A DNA stretch of 14,220 bases from Alistipes sp. (GTDB lineage Bacteria; Bacteroidota; Bacteroidia; Bacteroidales; Rikenellaceae): assembly GCA_017391665.1 (NCBI GenBank), contig JAFOXS010000277.1:1-14220 (forward strand), given 5' to 3'. The notes below the pieces were generated by a model. That model worked only from the letters and a program-made list of their open reading frames with translations, was not told the origin of the DNA and did not search any database. Shown in pieces: positions 1 through 6,706 of the stretch (the stretch's first letter is position 1; each line of letters starts with the position of its first letter). A program made the position numbers and the translations under genes.

Positions 1-1
1 T

Positions 2-931
2 GCCGAGTTCGGCCTTAACGAGGAGGATAAACCCGCAGCATCGTGGGCATGCTATATCTTTGGCGTTGCACGCGAGATTCAGAAGCGTGGCTTCAAGGTT
101 GAGGGTTTCGATACAGCCTTTGCTGGCGACGTGCCCCTGGGTGCAGGTATGTCATCATCGGCAGCGCTGGAGTCAACCTTTGCCTTTGCTCTGAACCACA
201 TTTACAACGAGGATAAGATCGAGAAGTTCGAGCTGGCTCGCATCGGTCAGTCTACAGAGCATAACTACTGTGGCGTGAAGTGCGGTATTATGGATCAGTT
301 TGCATCGGTTCACGGCAAGAAGGGTAACCTGATGCGTCTTGACTGCCTCTCATCAGAGTTTGCTTACTTCCCATTCGATCCCGAGAAGTTCGGCTATCGT
401 CTGGTGTTGCTCGATTCAGTTGTTAAGCATGAGTTGGTAGGTTCGCCCTATAATAAGCGTCGTGAGTCTTGCGAGCGTGTAGCCGCTATCCTGGGTCAGC
501 AGACACTGCGTGGTGCTACGATGGAGCAGCTCGATGCCGTTAAGGATCAGATCTCGGAGGAGGATTATATGCGTGCCCGCTACGTTATCGGCGAGGAGCG
601 TCGCGTGCTGGATGTATGTGCCGCTTTGGAGGCTGGCGATCTGGAGACCGTGGGTGAGCGTATGTATGAGACTCACTGGGGTATGTCGAAGGATTACGAG
701 GTTAGCTGCGAGGAGCTGGACTTGCTCGCCACCATCGCTAAGGAGTGTGGCGTTGCCGGCTCTCGTATTATGGGTGGCGGCTTCGGTGGCTGTACCATCA
801 ACCTCGTTAAGGCCGATCTCTACGATGCTTTCATCGCAACGGCAAAGGAGAAGTTCGCTGCCGCTTATGGTCACGAGCCCAAGGTTTACGACGTTGTGAT
901 CTCGGATGGCGCCCGTAAGCTGGAGATCTAA
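2..931 (+). CDS. galK: Galactokinase, 5' end cut off by the window edge
   Basis: This cytoplasmic GHMP-family kinase phosphorylates galactose to galactose-1-phosphate, the first step of the Leloir pathway. The frame is open from base 2, so 309 residues are visible; compared with the usual 380-390, about 75 N-terminal residues, including the first substrate-binding motif, lie outside the window. What is seen: the ATP-binding motif PLGAGMSSSAALE at fragment residues 45-57, the segment CGIMDQFAS with the expected catalytic Asp near fragment residue 98, and the C-terminal motif MGGGFGGC at 257-264. The GTG at 131 is internal to the PLGAGMSSS region and is not a start. The gene is followed after 13 bases by the acetylesterase gene, with no terminator between them, so the two are probably co-transcribed. 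Family assignment is secure; only galactose specificity within the GHMP kinases is inferred. Confidence 0.95.
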   Translation, partial: AEFGLNEEDKPAASWACYIFGVAREIQKRGFKVEGFDTAFAGDVPLGAGMSSSAALESTFAFALNHIYNEDKIEKFELARIGQSTEHNYCGVKCGIMDQFASVHGKKGNLMRLDCLSSEFAYFPFDPEKFGYRLVLLDSVVKHELVGSPYNKRRESCERVAAILGQQTLRGATMEQLDAVKDQISEEDYMRARYVIGEERRVLDVCAALEAGDLETVGERMYETHWGMSKDYEVSCEELDLLATIAKECGVAGSRIMGGGFGGCTINLVKADLYDAFIATAKEKFAAAYGHEPKVYDVVISDGARKLEI

Positions 932-944
932 AAACATACCTGCT

Positions 945-2372
945 ATGAAACGACTTTTATTGGCTATTATTGCCGTTGGCTTCGCGCTGAGTGCCTCGGC
1001 AAAGATTGAACTGCCCCACATTCTCGGTAGCCATATGGTGTTGCAGCAGAATGCTATGGTTAACCTTTGGGGTAAGGCTACGCCCAACTCCAAGGTTAAT
1101 ATCACCGTGTCGTGGGCACCTCTGCGTCGTGTGCAGACTACTGCCGACAAGGATGGTAATTGGTCTGCGAAGGTTGATACTCCTGCGGCAACATTCGAGC
1201 CGCAAACCGTCAAGATCAGCGATGGTGAGACTCTCACGCTGACCGATATCCTTATCGGCGATGTGTGGATTACCTCGGGTCAGAGCAATATGGAGATGGT
1301 TGTAAAGGGCTTTGGCCGTCAGCCCGTGGAGAATGCGCTGGATTATATCCTCGCAGGCGGCAAGGAGGCTAACCGCATTCGTATGTTCACCGTTAAGCGC
1401 GATCGTTCGTTTGAGGAGAAGACAGATTGCGAGGGCGAGTGGAGTCGTGCCTCGTCGGAGAGCGTTGCTAATATGTCGGCAACATCTTACTTCTTCGCGC
1501 TGAATGTGGTAAACGCCATCGATATCCCCATCGGTATCGTGACAGCTAACTGGGGCGGTACTCGTATCGAGTCGTGGATGCCGCAGGCGGCGTTGGAGGA
1601 TATTCTCACTCCCGAGCAGATTGCACAGAAGCAGAAGTCACATTCGATTAAGCCTACGGAGCTCTACTGCGCTATGATTGCCCCGATTCGCGACTTTACA
1701 GCCAAGGGTTTCCTTTGGTATCAGGGTTGCTCAAATCTGGGCAATAACGACCACTACGACACTATGATGGCTCGTATGGTGCAGCAGTGGCGAAAGGATT
1801 GGGGCGACAGCAAGAACGAGATGCCCTTCTACTATGTGATGATTGCTCCCCATATCTACGACAACTCGATGGATATTGCCTATCCTCTCTTCGTGGAGAA
1901 TCAGGTGAAGGCCTTAGAGAAGATTCCCAACTCGGGTATGGCCGCGACGACCGATATTGGCGACGAGTTCTGCATCCACCCTGCCAAGAAGTTTGAGGTG
2001 GGTCAGCGTCTGGCCGCTCTGGCTTTGGCTAAGACATATGGTCAGTTGGGATTCGAAGCTGATGCGCCGCAAATGGCTGCATATAGTATCAAGGATGGCA
2101 AGGCCGTAATCACTATGTCGCACTGCTCGGGCGGTCTTACTCCCAAGCACGAGGAGATTATCGGCTTCGAGATTGCTGGTGCCGACAAGGTATTCCATAA
2201 GGCGCAGGCTACTCTCTCGGCTACTTCGGAGGTGACCGTGTGGAGCGACGAGGTCAAGCAGCCCGTGGCTGTACGTTACTCGTTCCGTAACTTTGCGCCG
2301 GGTAATCTGAAGAATATGTTTGGTATCCCAGTTATCCCGTTCCGCACCGACGACTGGAACGATGTAAAGTAG
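945..2372 (+). CDS. Secreted sialate O-acetylesterase-like SGNH hydrolase
   Basis: The predicted protein (475 residues) belongs to the sialate O-acetylesterase (SASA) family, which removes O-acetyl groups from sialic acids or from plant and host glycans. The ATG at 945 is chosen because it starts a clear signal peptide (MKRLLLAIIAVGFALSASA, cleavage after residue 19); an earlier in-frame ATG at 906 overlaps galK and would bury this signal. Motifs seen: GQSNME at residues 112-117 with the nucleophile Ser114, ANWGGTRIESWMP around 201-213, WYQGCSN at 258-264, and DIGDEFCIHP at 337-346 with candidate Asp340 and His345. The common form of the third motif is WYQGESN; Cys replaces Glu here. It probably acts in the periplasm or outside the cell. 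The true substrate is not shown by sequence. It is expected to share the galK transcript and ends at a strong terminator. Confidence 0.88.
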   Translation: MKRLLLAIIAVGFALSASAKIELPHILGSHMVLQQNAMVNLWGKATPNSKVNITVSWAPLRRVQTTADKDGNWSAKVDTPAATFEPQTVKISDGETLTLTDILIGDVWITSGQSNMEMVVKGFGRQPVENALDYILAGGKEANRIRMFTVKRDRSFEEKTDCEGEWSRASSESVANMSATSYFFALNVVNAIDIPIGIVTANWGGTRIESWMPQAALEDILTPEQIAQKQKSHSIKPTELYCAMIAPIRDFTAKGFLWYQGCSNLGNNDHYDTMMARMVQQWRKDWGDSKNEMPFYYVMIAPHIYDNSMDIAYPLFVENQVKALEKIPNSGMAATTDIGDEFCIHPAKKFEVGQRLAALALAKTYGQLGFEADAPQMAAYSIKDGKAVITMSHCSGGLTPKHEEIIGFEIAGADKVFHKAQATLSATSEVTVWSDEVKQPVAVRYSFRNFAPGNLKNMFGIPVIPFRTDDWNDVK

Positions 2373-2405
2373 GGGCTGTGCCTTTTTAGGCCTAAGATTG
2401 AAAAT

Positions 2406-2444
2406 AGTCCGTTGAACCATGTTGTTCGACGGACTTTTTGTTTT
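2406..2444 (+). terminator. Intrinsic terminator of galK-acetylesterase unit
   Basis: A 12-base-pair stem (2406-2417 with 2424-2435, one G-T wobble) with a 6-base loop is followed by TTTTG TTTT. It lies 33 bases after the acetylesterase stop codon. Confidence 0.9.
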
Positions 2445-2535
2445 AGGCATATTGGCTCAGGGCTTAAAAATGTAGATTTTTGCGTTTTGAAAAATAATAA
2501 TTTCATTTATGTATCGTTAGATGAAAAAAAATGTG

Positions 2536-2543
2536 TAATTTTG
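2536..2543 (+). promoter_or_regulatory. Candidate -7 box for bamD operon
   Basis: TAATTTTG matches the Bacteroidota -7 consensus TAnnTTTG. It lies 40 bases before the bamD ATG, in an AT-rich stretch after the previous terminator, which predicts a leader of about 35 bases. I see no convincing -33 TTTG at the usual 19-21 base spacing. The rest of the gap 2445-2583 is AT-rich and holds nothing else I can name. Confidence 0.6.
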
Positions 2544-2583
2544 CACGATTATTACCCTGCAAGGCAGTAATTAAGTAGTTGTT

Positions 2584-3396
2584 ATGAAACAAAAGATATC
2601 ATATATATCGGCTTTTGTGGTCATTGTTGCGGCATTTTGCGGATGCTCGTCAATGCAGCAGGTCATCAAATCTGGTAATGCAGAGTTGATGTACGATCAC
2701 GCATTGCTCTATTACGAGGCCGAGAAGTGGACCAAGTCTATCACATTGCTGGAGACCTGTGAGTCGGCTTTCCGTGGAACCATCAAGGAGGACTCTGTAG
2801 CCTTCTTCAAGGCGCGTAGTTACTTCAAGAATATGGACTATTCGATGTCGTCAACGCTCTTCGACGAGTTCCGTCGCAGTTTCGGTCGTTCGGCTTTCAT
2901 CGAGGATGCCGAGGCGATGTATGCCATCAGCCTCTACAATATGTGTCCTCCTCCCGAGCGTGATCAGACGATGACAAGTCAGGCCATTATCGCCATCTCG
3001 GAGTTTATGAGCCACTATCCCAACAGCGAGCAGTTGCACCTGTTCTCAGAGATGACCAAGGAACTCACATGGCGTATGCACGAGAAGGAGTTCGTTAATG
3101 CCTATACTTACTTCAAGATCGAGCGCTACAATTCGGCTATTGTCGCTTTCCGCAATGCCCTGAAGAAGTATCCCGATTCGCACCGCCGCGAGGATCTGAT
3201 GTATCACATCGTGATGTCGTCATTCCTGCTGGCCGAGAACTCGATCGAGACAAAGCAGCTGGACCGCTACCTGTCGACGCTGGATTCATACATGACCTTT
3301 ATCATGGAGTTCCCCGAATCTAAGTACAAGAATGAGCTTGAGCGCGTGGCTGAGACAACACGCCGATTTATTGATAAGAACCAGAAGGAAGAATAA
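2584..3396 (+). CDS. bamD: Outer membrane assembly lipoprotein BamD
   Basis: BamD is the TPR-containing lipoprotein of the BAM complex that inserts beta-barrel proteins into the outer membrane. The 270-residue product starts with a lipoprotein signal; Cys21 (after FCG) is the likely acylated residue. After it come helical TPR-like repeats: AELMYDHALLYYEAEKW near 33-49, ARSYFKNMDYSMSSTLF near 76-92, and AYTYFKIERYNSAIVAF near 173-189, followed by the typical YPDSHRREDLMYHIVMSSF segment. Length and order of parts fit Bacteroidota BamD. It is the first gene after the upstream terminator and lies 21 bases before the rpoZ-like gene, so it probably leads the operon bamD-rpoZ-coaBC-recN. Confidence 0.9.
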   Translation: MKQKISYISAFVVIVAAFCGCSSMQQVIKSGNAELMYDHALLYYEAEKWTKSITLLETCESAFRGTIKEDSVAFFKARSYFKNMDYSMSSTLFDEFRRSFGRSAFIEDAEAMYAISLYNMCPPPERDQTMTSQAIIAISEFMSHYPNSEQLHLFSEMTKELTWRMHEKEFVNAYTYFKIERYNSAIVAFRNALKKYPDSHRREDLMYHIVMSSFLLAENSIETKQLDRYLSTLDSYMTFIMEFPESKYKNELERVAETTRRFIDKNQKEE

Positions 3397-3417
3397 CAAC
3401 GAAAATCATATATAAAG

Positions 3418-3732
3418 ATGGAGATCAAGAAGAACATTCCCAACAACACGATTACTCGCAAACTTGTCGATCTGGATAAGGATACGGGTAATATCTACGA
3501 GAGTATCAATATCATTGCTCGTCGTGCTAATCAGATTTCTACCGAGCTTAAGGCAGAGCTCAATCGTAAGTTGGCTGATTTCTCATCGCCTACCGATACT
3601 ATGGAGGAGACCTTCGAGAATCGTGAGCAGATCGAGATTTCACGTTACTACGAGCGCTTGCCCAAGCCTGTGATCATCGCTACCGAGGAGTTCCTCGACG
3701 ATGAGATCTATTACCGCAAGGGCGATAAGTAG
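3418..3732 (+). CDS. rpoZ: RNA polymerase omega / Rpb6-like subunit
   Basis: This 104-residue protein is the Bacteroidota form of the small RNA polymerase subunit (Rpb6/omega family) that binds and stabilises the beta-prime subunit. Seen in the sequence: the TGNIYESINIIARRANQIS segment near residues 22-40, which corresponds to the conserved omega core (I..RA.QI), and the C-terminal NREQIEISRYYERLPKP segment near 68-84, which I recall as characteristic of the Bacteroidota version. It sits between bamD and coaBC, the order I recall for many Bacteroidota. The 94 bases that follow it are highly foldable (see the separate entry). There is no export signal; it is a cytoplasmic protein. Confidence 0.88.
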   Translation: MEIKKNIPNNTITRKLVDLDKDTGNIYESINIIARRANQISTELKAELNRKLADFSSPTDTMEETFENREQIEISRYYERLPKPVIIATEEFLDDEIYYRKGDK

Positions 3733-3736
3733 TAAA

Positions 3737-3826
3737 TAATCTTATTTGGCCACCACTCTCTGCTCTCTGGAGCCGAGTGCGTAGCCAGATTAATATAGAG
3801 GGATTCCTCGAAAAATCCTTTTATAT
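3737..3826 (+). promoter_or_regulatory. Structured leader between rpoZ and coaBC
   Basis: Nearly the whole gap can fold into two adjoining hairpins. Hairpin 1 runs 3737-3792: 3737-3742 pairs with 3787-3792, GGC 3748-3750 with GCC 3784-3786, ACTC 3755-3758 with GAGT 3775-3778, and GCTC 3762-3765 with GAGC 3770-3773. Hairpin 2 runs 3793-3826: 13 consecutive pairs (two G-U) around the 8-base loop 3806-3813. Its 3' arm ends at the base before the coaBC ATG. The pairings are read directly from the sequence; a regulatory role, for instance limiting translation initiation of coaBC, is inferred. It matches no riboswitch class I know. Confidence 0.4.
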
Positions 3827-5017
3827 ATGTTAAAGGGAAAACATATCATTTTAGGAGTTACGGGTAGCATAGCCGCTTATAAGTCGGCTGTGCTTTGCCG
3901 TTTATTGGTCGGCGCAGGTGCCGAGGTCAAAGTGGTTATGACATCGCTTGCCAAGCAGTTCATCACGCCCCTTACCATGGCTACTCTCTCGAAACACCCC
4001 ATACTGGTTGATTTCTTCAATCCCGAGAATGGTGAGTGGAATTCGCACGTGAGTCTGGGTGAGTGGGCAGACCTATATCTGATTGCCCCCGCTACGGCCA
4101 ATACTATGGCCAAGATGGCCACGGGCGTAGCCGACAATCTGCTGCTTACGACTTATCTCTCGGCGCGTTGTCCCGTAGCCATTGCTCCTGCTATGGATCT
4201 CGATATGTATGCTCATACGGCTACGCAGCGTAATATGGCGCAGCTCAGAGCCGATGGTGTGCATATCATCGAGCCGGGTTCGGGCGAACTTGCAAGCGGT
4301 CTTGTCGGCAAGGGACGCATGGCCGAGCCGCAGGATATCCTCAAGGCCGTGGAGGCCCTGTTCAGCGAAAAAAAAAAGAGCTTAGAGGGTAAGCGCTTTC
4401 TGGTGACCGCCGGTGCCACCATTGAGCCTATCGACCCTGTACGTTATATCTCGAACCACTCTTCGGGCAAGATGGGCTATGCCATTGCTGAGGCTTTGGT
4501 GCAGCGCGGAGCCGAGGTGACACTTGTAAGCGGTCGCACGGCGCTTGATAAGCCCGAGGGCGTTGAGAGGGTGGATGTGCTATCGGCTGAAGAGATGTAC
4601 GAGGCTTGCGTTGAGCGTTTTCAGCAGATGGATGGCGCCGTTATGTGTGCTGCCGTGGCGGATTATACCCCTGCGGTGGTCGCTGACGAGAAGCTTAAGA
4701 AGAGCGACAGTGATATGTCGATTGCTCTTAAGCGTACGAAGGATATTGCCGCTGCGCTGGGTGCGCAGAAGGGCTCTCGTGTGCTGGTTGGCTTTGCTAT
4801 GGAGACGCAGAATGAGCGTGAGAATGCACAGTCGAAACTTCAGCGCAAGAATTTTGATTTCATCGTTCTGAACTCCCTGCGTAAGGAGGGTGCTGGATTC
4901 CGTGGCGATACCAATATTGTGACACTCATCGATGCGCATGAGCAGGTGGAGCTCCCACTTATGAGCAAGCATGATGTGGCCGAACACATTGTAGATAAAA
5001 TAGAGACCTTGTTATAA
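3827..5017 (+). CDS. coaBC: CoaBC: phosphopantothenoylcysteine decarboxylase / phosphopantothenate-cysteine ligase
   Basis: This bifunctional cytoplasmic enzyme (396 residues) makes 4'-phosphopantetheine for coenzyme A: the CoaB half joins 4'-phosphopantothenate to cysteine, and the CoaC half decarboxylates the product with FMN. CoaC (about 1-178) shows the flavoprotein start ILGVTGSIAAYK, the active-site His74 in HVSLGEWAD, APATANT at 87-93 and PAMDLDMY at 121-128. CoaB (about 187-396) shows VTAGATIEPIDPVRYISN with Asn210, SSGKMG, AAVADY at 275-280 and Lys289 in EKLKK; His, Asn and Lys fall at nearly the E. coli Dfp positions. Two CoaC positions differ from E. coli: Asp124 instead of Asn125, and Ser157 instead of Cys158. 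I recall both as usual in Bacteroidota. The linker (180-186) is coded by a run of ten A. The recN start follows 4 bases after the stop. Confidence 0.95.
   Translation: MLKGKHIILGVTGSIAAYKSAVLCRLLVGAGAEVKVVMTSLAKQFITPLTMATLSKHPILVDFFNPENGEWNSHVSLGEWADLYLIAPATANTMAKMATGVADNLLLTTYLSARCPVAIAPAMDLDMYAHTATQRNMAQLRADGVHIIEPGSGELASGLVGKGRMAEPQDILKAVEALFSEKKKSLEGKRFLVTAGATIEPIDPVRYISNHSSGKMGYAIAEALVQRGAEVTLVSGRTALDKPEGVERVDVLSAEEMYEACVERFQQMDGAVMCAAVADYTPAVVADEKLKKSDSDMSIALKRTKDIAAALGAQKGSRVLVGFAMETQNERENAQSKLQRKNFDFIVLNSLRKEGAGFRGDTNIVTLIDAHEQVELPLMSKHDVAEHIVDKIETLL
4368..4377 (+). repeat. A10 homopolymer at the CoaC/CoaB linker
   Basis: Ten consecutive A code for the Glu-Lys-Lys-Lys linker of coaBC. 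Loss of one A would lead to TAG at 4383-4385, and gain of one A to TAA at 4390-4392, so slippage in either direction would end the protein just after the CoaC domain. The run and the stops are seen; slippage in the cell is inference. Confidence 0.6.
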
Positions 5018-5021
5018 ATTT

Positions 5022-6686
5022 ATGCTACGACGACTTACCGTTGAGAACTATGCTCTGATCGAGCGACTGGATCTCGAACTCGACTCTCACCTCAATATCA
5101 TTACGGGTGAGACGGGTGCGGGTAAGTCCATCCTGCTCGGTGCACTGGGGCTGCTGCTCGGCAATAAGAATGAGAGCGGTACGTTGCGAGATGAGTCGCG
5201 TAGTTGTATCATCGAGGGTACGTTTGACGTCGAGGGCTATGGTCTGGAGCCCATTTTCGAGGAGAACGATATCGACTACGAGCCGCAGACCGTCATCCGC
5301 CGCATGATCTCTGCGTCGGGCAAGAGCCGTTCATTTGTGAACGATATGCCAGTGCCGTTGAGCGTTTTGCGTGATCTTGGCGTGCGCCTTATCGATATCC
5401 ACTCACAGCATCGTAATATGATTCTTTCGGATGAGGCTTTCCGTACGTCGGCTCTTGATACGCTGGCAGAGTCGGTGGAGCAGGTCGGGGAGTATCGCAC
5501 ACTGTATGCCGAGTTGCGAGCTGCTGAGCGCGAGGCTGAGCGCATGGTCGCGGAGGCCGAGTCACTGCGTAAGGATGAGGAGTGGCTACGTTATCAGGTC
5601 GAGGAGTTTGAGGCGGCGGCACTGAAGGAGGGCGAGCTGAAGGAGGCCGAGAGTGAACTCTCGGTGCTGGAGAATGCCGATCAGATAGGCGAAGCACTGA
5701 CTATGGTGCGAAATATACTGGATGCCGACGAGGTGGGTGTCCTGGAGCAGTTGGCATCGGCCGAGAATGCCGTGCGTTATGTGAGTCGTAACTACCCTGC
5801 AGGCGAGGAGATAGCTGCGCGTCTGCACTCTGTGGTGGCAGAGCTTAAGGATCTGGGGCAGGTGGTGGCTGATGATTCCGAGCGCATTGATGCCAACCCC
5901 GAGCGTTTGCAGTATTTGACCGAGCGAGTAAATCTTATCTACTCGCTCAGTCAGAAACACCGTGTGCAGACCCTCGAAGAACTTCTCTTAGTGCAGGAGC
6001 GTCTGTCGGCGCAGTTGCATGCTATTACGCATAGCGATGAGGCGCTCGAGCAGCAGCAGAGAAAGATCGCGGCACTGCGCGAGAAGGCTACAAAGAGCGC
6101 AAAGAAGATCGCAGCACTGCGCGAGAAGGCTGCAAAGTCGATGTCGAAGAGTATCGAGCAGAGCCTTACGCAGTTGGGTATGCCCGAGGCTCGTTTTGTT
6201 GTGGAGGTTGCCGATGCTGGTGAGTTGCTTGCATCGGGTAGCGACCGCATCCGTTTTATGTTCTCAGCCAATGCCCGCATGGCGCCGCAGCCCGTCGAGA
6301 AGATCGCTTCGGGCGGTGAGATTTCGCGCGTAATGCTCTCGTTGAAGGCTCTTCTGGCCGAGAAGTCAAAGTTGCCCACAATCATTTTCGATGAGATCGA
6401 TACCGGCGTGTCTGGCCGTATTGCCGATGCTATGGGCGATATTATCAGCTCGCTGGGCGAGAATATGCAGGTCGTTGCCATTACCCACCTTCCGCAGGTG
6501 GCATCGAAGGGCAAGTCGCATTTTGTTGTCTATAAGGAGCAGAGCACTACGCACCTTACACGTCTGGGTGAGGATGATCGTATTACTGAGATTGCCAAGA
6601 TGTTGTCGGGTAGCCAGATTACCTCGGCAGCCATGTCGCAGGCTCGCATCCTGCTCGGCGTAGAGCCCAAGACCACACTCTTCTAA
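5022..6686 (+). CDS. recN: DNA repair protein RecN
   Basis: RecN is an SMC-like ATPase that acts at DNA double-strand breaks, holding broken ends and aiding recombination. The 554-residue length matches the family (553 in E. coli). Seen: the N-terminal LTVENYALIERL start, Walker A GETGAGKS at 29-36, the LIDIHSQH segment at 123-130, a long Glu/Lys/Ala-rich coiled-coil region (about 150-375), the ABC signature SGGEISR near 430-436, and Walker B TIIFDEIDTGVSG at 453-465. THLPQVAS follows, with the switch His. The coiled coil holds a 14-residue tandem duplication at 348-375. The gene starts 4 bases after coaBC and is surely co-transcribed with it. In several Bacteroidota I recall a DUF4835 gene between coaBC and recN; it is absent here. 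Confidence 0.95.
   Translation: MLRRLTVENYALIERLDLELDSHLNIITGETGAGKSILLGALGLLLGNKNESGTLRDESRSCIIEGTFDVEGYGLEPIFEENDIDYEPQTVIRRMISASGKSRSFVNDMPVPLSVLRDLGVRLIDIHSQHRNMILSDEAFRTSALDTLAESVEQVGEYRTLYAELRAAEREAERMVAEAESLRKDEEWLRYQVEEFEAAALKEGELKEAESELSVLENADQIGEALTMVRNILDADEVGVLEQLASAENAVRYVSRNYPAGEEIAARLHSVVAELKDLGQVVADDSERIDANPERLQYLTERVNLIYSLSQKHRVQTLEELLLVQERLSAQLHAITHSDEALEQQQRKIAALREKATKSAKKIAALREKAAKSMSKSIEQSLTQLGMPEARFVVEVADAGELLASGSDRIRFMFSANARMAPQPVEKIASGGEISRVMLSLKALLAEKSKLPTIIFDEIDTGVSGRIADAMGDIISSLGENMQVVAITHLPQVASKGKSHFVVYKEQSTTHLTRLGEDDRITEIAKMLSGSQITSAAMSQARILLGVEPKTTLF
6063..6146 (+). repeat. 42-base in-frame tandem duplication in recN
   Basis: Two adjoining 42-base units (6063-6104, 6105-6146) code for two copies of KIAALREKAxKS plus two residues. 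The first 33 bases of each unit differ at only two positions; the last nine have diverged. Fourteen residues equal two heptads, so the coiled-coil phase is kept. Confidence 0.85.
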
Positions 6687-6706
6687 CACTACTAACCCCT
6701 ACCTAT

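Noticed and set aside
906..944. Earlier ATG at 906 as start of the acetylesterase gene
   Set aside because: It overlaps galK and would place 13 polar residues ahead of a perfect signal peptide that begins at 945.
416..1237. A 273-codon open frame on the minus strand over galK and the start of the acetylesterase gene
   Set aside because: It crosses two well-supported genes, has no recognisable domain and reflects codon bias of the opposite strand.
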